DNA of 16,659 bases from DATKZH01 sp964475955 (GCA_964475955.1 CAYYZY010000173.1:1-16659), one strand, 5' to 3'; positions 8,837 to 16,235 are shown, numbered from the stretch's first letter. Program-made: numbers and translations. Notes: generated from the sequence alone by a model not told the origin.

Positions 8837-9550
8837 CTAATCGCGGGAGCTGAACAGGATGATCAGGTACCAGAGCAGCAGGGCGACCGAGGCGAACAGG
8901 GCCAGCGACGCGGCCACGTGCTGGCCGATGCGGTAGTGGTGCAGCACGTTCGACGTCTGGTAGAGGATGTACCCGCAGGCCAGCGCGATCATCGCCGACG
9001 CGAAGATGGGCCCCAGCGTGAACCCGAACAGGATCGCCACGACGATCAGCACCAAGGCCGCCATCCCGCCGAACCAGAGGATGCCGCGCAGGAACGAGAA
9101 GTCGGCCCCGGTCAGGAACACGACGGCCGTCAGCACGCCGAAGAGGACCACCGTGGTCGCGCCGGCCGCCACGACCGCTCCCGGAGCGGCCTGGCTCGTG
9201 ATGAACACCAGGGGCACGAAGATGATCGCCTCGGCCACCACGTACAGGCCCAGCCCCATGTATTGCGTGGTGACGCTCGTCGCCGAGTGGGCCCACTTGT
9301 CGGCGATCCAGCTCACGAACATGAACAGCCCCAGCACGATGAGCCAACTGTACTGCCCGCGGACCATCGTGCCGACGAGCCTCTCAACGCCGGGCGTGTT
9401 CACCAGCACGGTCAGGAGGGCCAGGAAGGCGGCGACCGCCCCGGCCAGGTTGAGGTAGGTCTTGCGGATGAAATCGGCCCGCTCGTCGGCGGCGGCGTTG
9501 GCCGCCATCATGTACTGCGGCGACTGGTACGGGTTTTCGAACTGACTCAT
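8837..9550 (-). CDS. Bax inhibitor-1/YccA family membrane protein
   Basis: This is a 237-residue integral membrane protein with about seven hydrophobic segments, at roughly residues 33-52, 67-85, 98-118, 124-148, 152-175, 176-198 and 211-233. Bax-inhibitor-1 family members are channel-like or protease-associated inner-membrane proteins; in bacteria YccA modulates FtsH. The short cytoplasmic N-terminus MSQFENPYQSPQY carries the PYQSP motif common in planctomycete membrane proteins. It is followed by the family-typical start of the first helix (RADFIRKTYLNLAGAVAAF). C-terminal features are ACGYILYQTSNVLHHY and ALFASVALLLWYLIILF, as in YccA/YbhL proteins. The ATG at 9550 has AAGGGGA seven bases upstream. 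The frame extends to 9721 without any family-like residues, so the longer form is rejected. It has its own promoter (9721-9726) and terminator (8782-8807), so it appears monocistronic. Confidence 0.9.
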   Translation of the reverse strand: MSQFENPYQSPQYMMAANAAADERADFIRKTYLNLAGAVAAFLALLTVLVNTPGVERLVGTMVRGQYSWLIVLGLFMFVSWIADKWAHSATSVTTQYMGLGLYVVAEAIIFVPLVFITSQAAPGAVVAAGATTVVLFGVLTAVVFLTGADFSFLRGILWFGGMAALVLIVVAILFGFTLGPIFASAMIALACGYILYQTSNVLHHYRIGQHVAASLALFASVALLLWYLIILFSSRD

Positions 9551-9720
9551 GACGCTTCCCCTTGCCAAGAACCGTGATTCGGGCGACTGCTCGGCGGCAC
9601 CGGCGCCGTGCGAAAAGACTCGGAAGCCGCAAGCCGGGCCGTCGCGTGCGCGGCCCGACCGGGCCCGTCCCGCTCGACCCCCAACAACCCTACCGCAAAA
9701 GCGGAGTCCGGACGACCCCA

Positions 9721-9726
9721 ATTATA
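9721..9726 (-). promoter_or_regulatory. TATAAT promoter of the Bax-inhibitor-1 gene
   Basis: On the minus strand the sequence reads GGCTATAATTGGGG, a perfect -10. The -35 region is poor (TTTTCC at 16 bp spacing). The start of transcription would fall near 9713, giving a leader of about 163 nt. The TATAATTGG context recurs at the two other leftward promoters. Confidence 0.5.
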
Positions 9727-9802
9727 GCCGACCGAAGGACCGGGAAAAGCGTTTGGCGCGGGCGCGGCCGTGCCAGGCGGTATGCGCGACGGGTGGGAAC
9801 GG

Positions 9803-10453
9803 TCACCCCACCAAGAGCACCACTAGGCGCTTGGGGCCGTGGACGCCGAGGATGAGGATCTTTTCGATGTCGGCCGTCCGGCTGGGGCCGGTGATCAGCA
9901 CGAACTCGCCCCGCAGCGCCGGGTCGGCGATTCGCTCGGCCAACTCCTCCCAGACCGCCGGGAGGTGCTCGAAGAGCCGATCGGCCCGGGCGACGACCAC
10001 GCAGACCGGCGTGAGGTAGCACATCAGCCGCTCGAACGTGGTGGCGCAGGCGACCATGGCCGTGCCCGTGTCGGCCAGCAGGCAGTCGCCCGGGACGATC
10101 GAGGCGGCCCACCCGGCGATCGTAGGCGCGTCGACTTCGGCGGTGCCCCAATCGAGGCGGTCGGGCGGCAGGTCGGCGGTCAGCTCGCGCGTGAGCGGGT
10201 GGTCGATGGCGCCGATCGGGGCGTCGTCGAGCTGGCCGAGGATTTCGGCCAGCCTGGCCCGGGCGTCGTCCATCGAGGCGCAGCGATGGAACTCGCCGGC
10301 CAGGGCGTCGAGCTCCCGGGCGAACTGTTCCACCTTCTGGTCGAGCGTGGGATCCTGGCGGGGCCACACCTCGGGGGCCGGCGGGGACTCGAGGGGCTCG
10401 TCGTCGGCCAGGGCGGCGCGGATTCGACCGAGGATGTTGTCGCGGCTACTCAT
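9803..10453 (-). CDS. lutC: Lactate utilisation protein C (LUD domain)
   Basis: This 216-residue cytoplasmic protein belongs to the LutC/YkgG (DUF162, LUD) family. LutC is one of three subunits of the iron-sulfur L-lactate oxidation complex that converts L-lactate to pyruvate. The N-terminal helix SSRDNILGRIRAAL is typical. The LUD core carries ADTGTAMV (residues 127-134) and the closing motif ITGPSRTADIEKILILGVHGPK (about 187-208, split here as ITGPSRTADIEK and ILILGVHGPK). The ATG at 10453 overlaps the stop of lutB by eight bases (ATGAGTAG), indicating translational coupling. It is the last gene of the operon. No strong terminator is seen between its stop and the next promoter at 9721-9726. 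Confidence 0.92.
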   Translation of the reverse strand: MSSRDNILGRIRAALADDEPLESPPAPEVWPRQDPTLDQKVEQFARELDALAGEFHRCASMDDARARLAEILGQLDDAPIGAIDHPLTRELTADLPPDRLDWGTAEVDAPTIAGWAASIVPGDCLLADTGTAMVACATTFERLMCYLTPVCVVVARADRLFEHLPAVWEELAERIADPALRGEFVLITGPSRTADIEKILILGVHGPKRLVVLLVG

Positions 10454-11900
10454 CGTGGGGCTCGTCGGTGGTCGAGGCGTTCGGGTTTGTGGGCTTCAGT
10501 TGGGAGCCGTTTCTGCGCCACCAGTCGCGGAAGGCGGGGCCGGGCACCTTGGGCAGCTCGCGACCGCGGGTCCAGGCGCCCAGCTCCCAGAAGTGCCAGG
10601 GCCAGAACTTGGCCAGGCGGACTCCGAGCCGGGCCATACCCATCGCCAGCCGGTAGCGACGCGGCCCGCCCATCGCCCAGCTCCACGCCTGCCAGATGAT
10701 CCGCTGGCGCAGCGACCGCATGGGGGAAGGCTCGTTGGCCGCGCGGTGGCGGAGGTGGACCAACTGGTGGGGGATGTCGATCTGGACCGGGCAGACCTCG
10801 TTGCAGAACCCGCAGAGCGAGGAGGCGAAGGGGAGCTTGCCCGCCTTGTCGAGCCCGACCAGATGAGGCGTCAGCACCGATCCGATCGGGCCCGGGTAGA
10901 CCCATCCATAGGCCCAGCCGCCCACGCGCCGGTACACGGGGCAGGCGTTGAGGCAGGCGCCGCAGCGGATGCAGAAGAGGGCCATTCTAGCGGCCGGGTC
11001 GGCCAGCGCGTTGGTGCGACCGTTGTCCATGATCACGACGTACAGCTTCTTGCCCGGCGTGGCCCCGTGGAAGAGGTGGGTGTAGGTGGTCAGCTTCTGC
11101 CCGGTGCCGCTGCGCCCGAGGAGATTGAGAAACAGGGGCAGGTGCCGGATGCTGGGGATGACTTTTTCGACGCCCATCAGGACGACGTGCACCGGCGGCG
11201 TGGCCGTGGAAAGCCCGGCGTTGCCCTCGTTCTCGACGACGCAAAACGTGCCCGTGTCGGCGACGGCGAAGTTGACGCCGGAGACGCCCAGGTCGGCCGT
11301 GATGAAGTCCTGGCGGAGGTGTCGCCGGGCGACGTCGGTCAGCTTCTGGTGTTCGGCGGTGAACGGCTCGCCGAGCTTCTCTTCGTAGAGCCTGCCCACG
11401 TCTTCGGCCGAGAGGTGCAGGGCGGGCGTGACGATGTGGGTGGGCCGCTGGCCGGCCAATTGCACGAGGTATTCGCCGAGGTCGGTCTCGACCGCGCGAA
11501 CGCCGGCGGCCTCGAGCTTGTGGTTCAGCTCCATCTCCTCGGTGACCATCGACTTCGACTTGACCACCGTCTTCACGCCGTGCTCCTCGGCGATCCGGAG
11601 CACGTGCCGGTTGGCCTCTTCGGCGTTTTCGGCGTAGAGGACGGTGGCGCCCCGGGCGGTGACGTTCTTTTCGAACTCGACCAGCAGCTTGTCGAGGTTG
11701 GCGATGGCGTAGGCCTTCACGCGATTGGCGGCCTCGCGCCACGCTTCCCACTGCGGGATGCCGGCGGCCGTCTCCCGGTTCTGCTTGGTCGACCGCGCGG
11801 CCGACTGGCCCAGGGCCTCCGAGCCGGCCGGCTCGTAAAGGCCCTTGTTCAGATTCTTGAGGAACTCGGCGCCTTCGAGATGGACGTTTTCGTCGGACAT
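10446..11900 (-). CDS. lutB: Lactate utilisation protein B, iron-sulfur LUD protein
   Basis: This 484-residue protein is the LutB/YkgF subunit of the L-lactate oxidation system. The LUD domain (residues about 70-300) includes KTVVKSKSMVTEE, the conserved VSGVNFAVADTGTFCVVENE and VIMDNGR. Two 4Fe-4S cluster motifs follow: CIRCGACLNACP (C310, C313, C316, C320) and CGFCNEVCP (C363, C366, C370), as in LutB. The C-terminal third (about 390-484) is basic and Trp-rich. Length and domain order match the family. The ATG at 11900 starts MSDENVHLEGAEF; its ribosome-binding site is weak (AGGT). It lies 91 bp after lutA, with a hairpin and a heptamer repeat in the gap, and overlaps lutC by eight bases. 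Confidence 0.95.
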   Translation of the reverse strand: MSDENVHLEGAEFLKNLNKGLYEPAGSEALGQSAARSTKQNRETAAGIPQWEAWREAANRVKAYAIANLDKLLVEFEKNVTARGATVLYAENAEEANRHVLRIAEEHGVKTVVKSKSMVTEEMELNHKLEAAGVRAVETDLGEYLVQLAGQRPTHIVTPALHLSAEDVGRLYEEKLGEPFTAEHQKLTDVARRHLRQDFITADLGVSGVNFAVADTGTFCVVENEGNAGLSTATPPVHVVLMGVEKVIPSIRHLPLFLNLLGRSGTGQKLTTYTHLFHGATPGKKLYVVIMDNGRTNALADPAARMALFCIRCGACLNACPVYRRVGGWAYGWVYPGPIGSVLTPHLVGLDKAGKLPFASSLCGFCNEVCPVQIDIPHQLVHLRHRAANEPSPMRSLRQRIIWQAWSWAMGGPRRYRLAMGMARLGVRLAKFWPWHFWELGAWTRGRELPKVPGPAFRDWWRRNGSQLKPTNPNASTTDEPHDE

Positions 11901-11940
11901 GGCGATTGCGGCGACCTGCGGTCGGTTGGTGCGTGGACTA

Positions 11941-11959
11941 CGCCGACGTGCCGTCGGCG
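11941..11959. repeat. Perfect 8-bp stem-loop in the lutA-lutB gap
   Basis: CGCCGACG and CGTCGGCG pair around TGC. It follows the heptamer array on the transcript of the lut operon. It has no T-run, so it is more likely a REP-like element or an RNA-stabilising hairpin than a terminator. Confidence 0.45.
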
Positions 11960-11970
11960 GCTAAACGGGC

Positions 11971-12008
11971 TCATCCTTCATCCTTCATCCTTCATCCTTC
12001 CCCCCCCC
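11971..12008. repeat. Heptamer tandem repeat (TCATCCT x4) next to a C9 tract
   Basis: Four exact TCATCCT units (11971-11998) are followed by TC and, including its last base, nine C residues (12000-12008). On the transcribed strand this is a G9 run inside the last codons of lutA followed by AGGATGA units, the first of which supplies the lutA stop codon. Heptamer arrays of this sequence (translating as HPSSFIL in one frame) are familiar from planctomycete and other genomes as short tandemly repeated repetitive sequence. Confidence 0.8.
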
Positions 12009-12777
12009 GTCCCGACTCCAAAACCTCGACCACGTGCATGGAGCGGATGTGCTTCATGGCCGGGTCGCGCTGGAGGACGCCGTCGATGTGCATGAGGCAA
12101 CTGGTGTCGGGCGAGACGAGCACGTCGGCCCCGCTGGCCAGCACGTTCTCGGCCTTGGTGCGGCCCATGGCAAGCGACGTGCCCGGCATCTTGACGCTGA
12201 ACGTGCCGCCGAACCCGCAGCAATCCTCCATGTCGGGCAATTCGCAGTAGGTCAGGCCGCGGACGTTCTCCAAGAGCCTCATCGGCGGGTCGACCACGCC
12301 CAGTTCGCGGCGCGTGTGGCAGCCGACGTGCATGGTGACCTTGTGCGGGAAACGGGCCCCGACGTCGACCACGCCCATCGCCTCGACCAGGAATTCCGAG
12401 ATCTCGAACACGCGGCTCCCCACCTCGGCGATGGCCGGGTCGGGGTCGACGTGCTCGAAGAACACGCGGCACATCGCCGTGCAGGAGCCCGACGGCGACA
12501 CGATCCACCGGTGGTCGCGAAACGCGCGGCAGAACTGGCGGACCACGCGCCGGGCCTCTTCCCAATAGCCCGAGTTGAACGCCGGCTGGCCGCAGCAGGT
12601 TTGCCCTTCGGGGAAGACCACGGGCACGCCGAGCCGGGTGAGCAGCCGGGCGGTGGCTTCGCCCACCTGGGGGTAGAACTGGTCGATGTAGCAGGGGATG
12701 AACAGGGCCACCGGTTCGCCGGGCTCGTACTTCGGGTAGTCCCAGCGCGGTGGCGACGTGGAGGTGCGTTGGATCAT
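11992..12777 (-). CDS. lutA: Lactate utilisation protein A (CCG-domain protein)
   Basis: This 261-residue protein belongs to the LutA/YkgE family, the subunit with two cysteine-rich CCG domains shared with glycolate oxidase GlcF and heterodisulfide reductase HdrB. Domain 1 contains FIPCYIDQFYPQVG (C29), TCCGQPAFNSGYW (C61-C62) and PSGSCTAMC (C99, C103). Domain 2 contains MHVGCHTRRELG (C153), DCCGFGGTFSVK (C186-C187) and SPDTSCLMHI (C227). With LutB and LutC it oxidises L-lactate to pyruvate. The ATG at 12777 is used, with a weak GAAG ribosome-binding site. It is the first gene of the operon, 126 bp downstream of a TATAAC -10 box. The C-terminus (ESGRGGEG) is encoded by a G9 tract and ends in the first unit of a heptamer repeat. 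Confidence 0.95.
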   Translation of the reverse strand: MIQRTSTSPPRWDYPKYEPGEPVALFIPCYIDQFYPQVGEATARLLTRLGVPVVFPEGQTCCGQPAFNSGYWEEARRVVRQFCRAFRDHRWIVSPSGSCTAMCRVFFEHVDPDPAIAEVGSRVFEISEFLVEAMGVVDVGARFPHKVTMHVGCHTRRELGVVDPPMRLLENVRGLTYCELPDMEDCCGFGGTFSVKMPGTSLAMGRTKAENVLASGADVLVSPDTSCLMHIDGVLQRDPAMKHIRSMHVVEVLESGRGGEG

Positions 12778-12839
12778 GACTTCGCGTCTGGATTCTAGGG
12801 TTCCTCGTCGCCAAGCTCCCGCTTCGCAACGCGCCTCCT

Positions 12840-12854
12840 CGAAGCTCCGCTTCG
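12840..12854. other. Short stem-loop in the lut leader
   Basis: CGAAGC and GCTTCG pair around TCC. A near-copy of the same string (AAGCTCCCGCTTCG, about 12813-12826) lies just downstream in the leader, so the lutA leader carries two similar elements. A regulatory role is possible but unproven. Confidence 0.3.
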
Positions 12855-12902
12855 TCGGCGTAGCGATCGGGCGGCGCGAACGACACCGCCCGGCTTCCCC
12901 AA

Positions 12903-12932
12903 GTTATACCGTGTTCGAAATCCGTCTGCCAG
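12903..12932 (-). promoter_or_regulatory. Promoter of the lut operon
   Basis: On the minus strand TATAAC (12903-12908) matches five of six -10 bases. CTGGCA lies 18 bp upstream and matches four of six -35 bases. Transcription would begin near 12896, about 119 nt before the lutA ATG. No lactate regulator gene or clear operator is visible. Confidence 0.45.
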
Positions 12933-12963
12933 CGGGGGGGACCGTGGCCCCTTCGCGGGCCCC

Positions 12964-13203
12964 TCAAGTGGTCGAAGCGGAGAGTTGCTCCACGCGGACC
13001 ACATCCAGCAGAGAGACCCGGTCGACCCGTTCGGCCGCGCCTGTCTCGCAGTCGGCGCCGACGGCGACGTCGACCCGACCGCGCAGGACGATGACCTGGT
13101 CGGGGTGGTGGACGTCGTAGGTCGTGCCGTCCGTGCAGTGGAGGCGCAAGGGCGCGAACGGCCGGGCGCGGATGAAAGCGAGGAGTTCGTCGGGGCGCAT
13201 CAT
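12964..13203 (-). CDS. Small conserved protein of the DGxxYDVxHP type
   Basis: This 79-residue soluble protein of unknown function belongs, by pattern, to a family of short planctomycete proteins with RARPFAPLRLHCTDGTTYDV followed by HHPDQVIVLRG. A strand-rich middle and a closing motif LLDVVRVEQL are seen. It begins at ATG 13203 or the adjacent ATG 13200; the second (MRPDELL) looks more natural. No Shine-Dalgarno is present because the sequence upstream of the start is the antisense of the malectin-gene fragment, so the native promoter and ribosome-binding site seem to have been removed by a rearrangement. It ends 187 bp before lutA and is separated from it by the lut promoter, so it is not obviously part of the operon. 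Confidence 0.65.
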   Translation of the reverse strand: MMRPDELLAFIRARPFAPLRLHCTDGTTYDVHHPDQVIVLRGRVDVAVGADCETGAAERVDRVSLLDVVRVEQLSASTT

Positions 13204-14377
13204 GGAGACGCATCCGCTCGACTACTACTGGTTCTGGACGCCCGAGGGCTGGACCTGGCGCGAGGTCAAGCAGGAACAGATCGACGCCACGCTGGCCGAC
13301 CTCCGCGCGGCGATCGCGGCCGCCGAGAAGGTCGACGCCCCGTTCACGCTGGCCACCTGCGGCTGGGTGCTGGGGCCGCAGCAAGACCGGGCCCTGTTCG
13401 ACAAGCAGCTCCCCAAGGAGATGCCCCTAAGCTGCATCAACCGCCAGGTGGGGCACGACCCGGTCGAGCCGGGCTTCGCCGAGGTGGAAGGCCGGCCGCA
13501 GTGGGCCATCCCCTGGCTCGAAGACGACCCGGCCATGATCTCGCCGCAGCTCTGGGTGGGGCGCATGCGCAAAGACGCGGCCGACGCCCTCGCCTACGGC
13601 TGCACGGGACTGATGGGCATCCACTGGCGCACCCGCGTGCTGGGCCCGAACGTCGCCGCGCTGGCCAAGGCGCCGTGGGACCAGTCGGCCTTCAACCCGG
13701 CCGCCAACCCCGACCTGGAGATCGACCTGCCCAAGCCGCCCGAGGGTCCCGACGGCGGCCAGTACGCCCACTTCCCCAACAACCCGATCGAGGATACCGA
13801 GGAGGACCCGCTCTATCAGCACGTCCGCTACAACGTCGACGCGTACTACCTCGACGTGCCCAACGGCCGCTACACCGTCACGTTGAAGCTCTGCGAGCCG
13901 CACTACCGGGAGAAGGGCCGCCGCGTGTTCGGAGCGACCGTCCAAGGCAAGCCCGGCTTCGACCGACTCGACCTGTTCGCCAAGGTCGGCGGGAACCGGG
14001 CGATCGATTACCCGGTTGAAGACGTCGAGGTGACCGACGGCCGGCTGGTGATCGATTTCCTCTACCAGGTCGAATTGCCGTGCGTGGCGGGGATCGTCGC
14101 CCAGGGGCCGGTCGTGCGCAAGATCAACTGCGGCGGACCGGCCTGGCAGGACTACCAGGCCGACTGGCCCGCCAGCGAGCGGCGCCGCGGGCGCGACCGC
14201 TTCCTGGCGCCGGCCGATTTCTACGCCGACTGGGCCCGGGTACATTTCGGCCCGGAAGCGGCCGACCCGATTGCCGAGCTGTTCACCGAGATCGACGGCC
14301 TCCTGCCGCGGCCGTCGATCTCGGTGAACAGCGGGTGGGTTTCGTGTGTCGCCCGCGTACACGCCGATTCGGACTAG
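13202..14377 (+). pseudogene. Internal fragment of a glycosidase-like/malectin-domain protein
   Basis: An open frame of 391 codons contains a slice from the middle of a larger secreted carbohydrate-active protein. It opens inside a domain (THPLDYYWFWTPEGWTW, residues 3-19) with no signal peptide or N-terminal catalytic half. A TIM-barrel-like part follows (LWVGRMRKDAADALAYGCTG at 117-136, MGIHWRTRVLGPN at 138-150). Then comes a malectin-type carbohydrate-binding domain (about 187-305; VDAYYLDVPNGRYTVTLKL) and INCGGPAWQDYQADW (308-322). Family-like sequence stops near residue 376 (LPRPSISVN); the last 15 residues look random. The C-terminal remainder of the family is missing. The ATG at 13202 overlaps the start codon of the antisense 79-residue gene and is probably not a native start. 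It is likely a non-functional remnant or an assembly fragment. Confidence 0.75.
14278..14332. repeat. Perfect 23-bp inverted repeat at the end of the malectin fragment
   Basis: Arm 14278-14300 is the exact reverse complement of arm 14310-14332, with a 9-base spacer (TCCTGCCGC). The left arm encodes the family-like AELFTEIDG. The right arm lies where family resemblance ends. Such a long perfect hairpin in coding DNA is unusual and marks the breakpoint between two gene fragments in opposite orientation. Confidence 0.95.
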
Positions 14378-15033
14378 AGCGTCCAGCCCTCTCGGTAGGG
14401 CGGGTTGACGTAGGGGTTGGCTTCGTCGCAGTTGGTGAAGCGGGCGGCGTCGGCGTCCCACTCGAGCGTGGTGCCGGGGAAGTGGATGGCGATCACGCCC
14501 AAGAGGGCGATCTCGGTGAGCGGGCCGCCGTAGTCGAAGTCCGACCCGGCCCGGCGCCCTTCGCGGATCGCCGCCAGCCAGTCCTGATGGTGCCCGGGCA
14601 CGCGGGGAATGCTCGGCTCGGGCTGCTCGTACTCGCGCATCTTCGTCTCCGGCACGATGCGCACGCCGCCGGCGCCGTGCGAGCCGTGGGTGATCGTGCC
14701 CGCATTGCCGATCACCACCGCCCCGGTCCCCGGCGGCTTGCGATTTTCTTCCAGGTCCTTGGGGTGGGGGATCTTCTTGTTGCCGTCGTACCAGACGAGC
14801 TTGACCGGCCCCCGGTCGCCGGAGGCCGGGAACTCGTAGGTGACCTGGGTGCCGGGCGGGTAGACGTCGGCGTGTTTCTTCGGGTCGTACCCTTGCACCT
14901 CCGCCCGAATCGTGCGCGGCGAACCCAGGTCGAGGGCCCAGAACGCCGGGTCGACCACGTGGCAGACCCAATCGCCGATCGCCCCGGTGCCGAACGGCAG
15001 CCAGCCCCGCCAGTTCCAGGGCACCCACATCGG
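14374..15033 (-). pseudogene. C-terminal fragment of a Gfo/Idh/MocA family oxidoreductase
   Basis: The open frame (218 codons from an internal ATG at 15030) holds the C-terminal substrate-binding half of a Gfo/Idh/MocA-type NAD(P)-dependent dehydrogenase. Recognisable parts are WRGWLPFGTGAIGDWVCHVV, DPAFWALDLGSP, VTYEFPASGDRGPVKLVWYD, the PHPKDLEENRKPPGTG loop, HHQDWLAAIREGRRAGSDFD and the intact end EANPYVNPPYREGWTL. The N-terminal Rossmann domain (about 200 residues) and the usual Tat or Sec signal are missing. Family-like sequence begins at PMWVPWNW, near 15033; codons further upstream do not resemble the family. With no start signal at 15030 this is read as a truncated gene. Its 3' end overlaps the 3' end of the malectin fragment by four bases, in convergent orientation. 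Confidence 0.8.
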
Positions 15034-15234
15034 ACAGGATGGGTAGCCGTGTGGAACGCGTCGGGTTCGCGTGGAAGCGGGGAAAGATTGTCGGCAGGTA
15101 ACAAGCGGCTATTCTACGTCTTGAGCTTTAGCAAGGCATGCCGGGTACTTAGGTAGTTTGGGTAAAATCCGACGAGCCTAATTGGCGTGCGAATTCGATC
15201 TATGTCCTTGTGAGTCAAGCAGTTGGAATGTCCA

Positions 15235-15343
15235 AGGTCACAAACTTGGTGCCGCTGAGCCGAAAGCCAGGAGCGGACTTTTAGAGCTGGTTCTTTGCCT
15301 TCTTGGGCCGATTCGTGTCAAACTGAGGTCACAAACATGGCGC
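15235..15343 (+). repeat. Spaced direct repeat, 18 bp, period 91 bp
   Basis: AGGTCACAAACTTGGTGC at 15235-15252 recurs as AGGTCACAAACATGGCGC at 15326-15343 (16 of 18 bases). The function is unknown; two binding sites or the ends of a small duplication are possible. Confidence 0.5.
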
Positions 15344-15480
15344 ATCTCTCGATACTTCATCAGGACGAAGACCGACCGAGTGGATATTGAGATGGTGGAC
15401 TGCACGGCCCGTTACACCCTCCGCGACGGCCCAGCCTACATAGTCCCTGTCCAAACAAGGGCTGGGAAACTGGCGGCCTT

Positions 15481-15567
15481 TGTGGCGGTCAGTAGGAGAA
15501 CTCCAAGGCGAGGGCCCCTTGGGTCACCCGCAACCGGGTGTCGCGGGTTCGAACCTTGACGAGCTTA
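15481..15567 (+). other. tRNA-like run of stem-loops (possible decayed tRNA)
   Basis: Consecutive stems are GGAG/CTCC (15495-15504), CCAAGG/CCTTGG (15503-15522), CACCCG/CGGGTG (15525-15540) and a T-arm-like GCGGGTTCGAACC (15543-15555 region). The order imitates the D, anticodon, long variable and T arms of a class II tRNA, and GTGTCGCGGGTTCGAA is a common tRNA 3'-half string. The T stem needs two G-T pairs and has one mismatch, the putative anticodon loop lacks U33, and no matching acceptor stem or CCA is found. It is not a functional tRNA by these criteria; a decayed tRNA or an integration-site remnant is possible. Confidence 0.3.
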
Positions 15568-15870
15568 AATGCTACTCAGCCTCGCCACATTGCCCATCTT
15601 GCCAAACCGATGTAGCCTCTACGTTTGATCGCCTGTACACCAAGAACCTTTGCTGCTCGGCGAATAGCTGGTAGACTGCTCCTGATACCTCCAACCGGGC
15701 ACGGTGCCCAGGGAGGTGCCTATTGAAGCGTTTCTTCTGATCTCGCCTCGCACTCTCCAGCGCATCCAGGCTCTTTCATCGCGGTGTGCGAGGCAGGATG
15801 GGAGGAGTGCCCGGTGAGCGCGAAAGCTCGCGGCATGACAAGAGAGTCTGGACACCGGGAGCCTGCCCAT

Positions 15871-16155
15871 CTATTTCATGGCTTGCTTGTCCGAAAGGAG
15901 GGTAGACCATTGAAGGCGTTTTTGTGAGGCATCCGGGCAGATGGCGAATCGAATGAAACCGTTCCCAATGAGTGTCTCTGCCGAGAACCGATAGACGAGA
16001 AGCCACTCAGTAGGATGCGACGGGCAAGAGCCTGTCTGAGAAGGGAAGACCCCTAGGTCTAATGACAATCCGCCAGGGTTCTTGTCGGCCGCACCCAGTT
16101 TCGGCAGGCTGGGCGCGGCCTGTTTCTCTCCGGCGATTGACTGGGCGATCTCTGC
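15871..16155 (-). pseudogene. Open frame of 94 codons, protein-like, no good start
   Basis: The frame opens after a TAG (16156-16158) and ends at TGA 15871-15873. It lacks the Arg-rich look of shadow frames and has a strand-like core, EWLLVYRFSAETLIGNGFIR followed by FAICPD. There is no ATG except near the end, and only a TTG (16068) could initiate. The family is not recognised. It could be a gene remnant or chance. Confidence 0.25.
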
Positions 16156-16235
16156 CTAATTCGAATCCAACGCGAGCCTGCACGTCGGGACCGGCTCATG
16201 ACCGTACGTTGTGGTCCGGGCACCGTGGTCCTCCT

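Noticed and set aside
10038..12095. Long open frame of 685 codons on the plus strand
   Set aside because: It is antisense to lutB and lutC, which are unmistakable with their cluster motifs.
11978..13384. Open frame of 468 codons on the minus strand
   Set aside because: It is an out-of-frame reading of lutA and neighbouring sequence; the MKDEG-type end is translation of the heptamer repeat.
15481..15567. Functional tRNA gene
   Set aside because: There is no acceptor-stem partner, no U33 in the candidate anticodon loop, a mismatched T stem and no CCA; it is kept only as a tRNA-like element.
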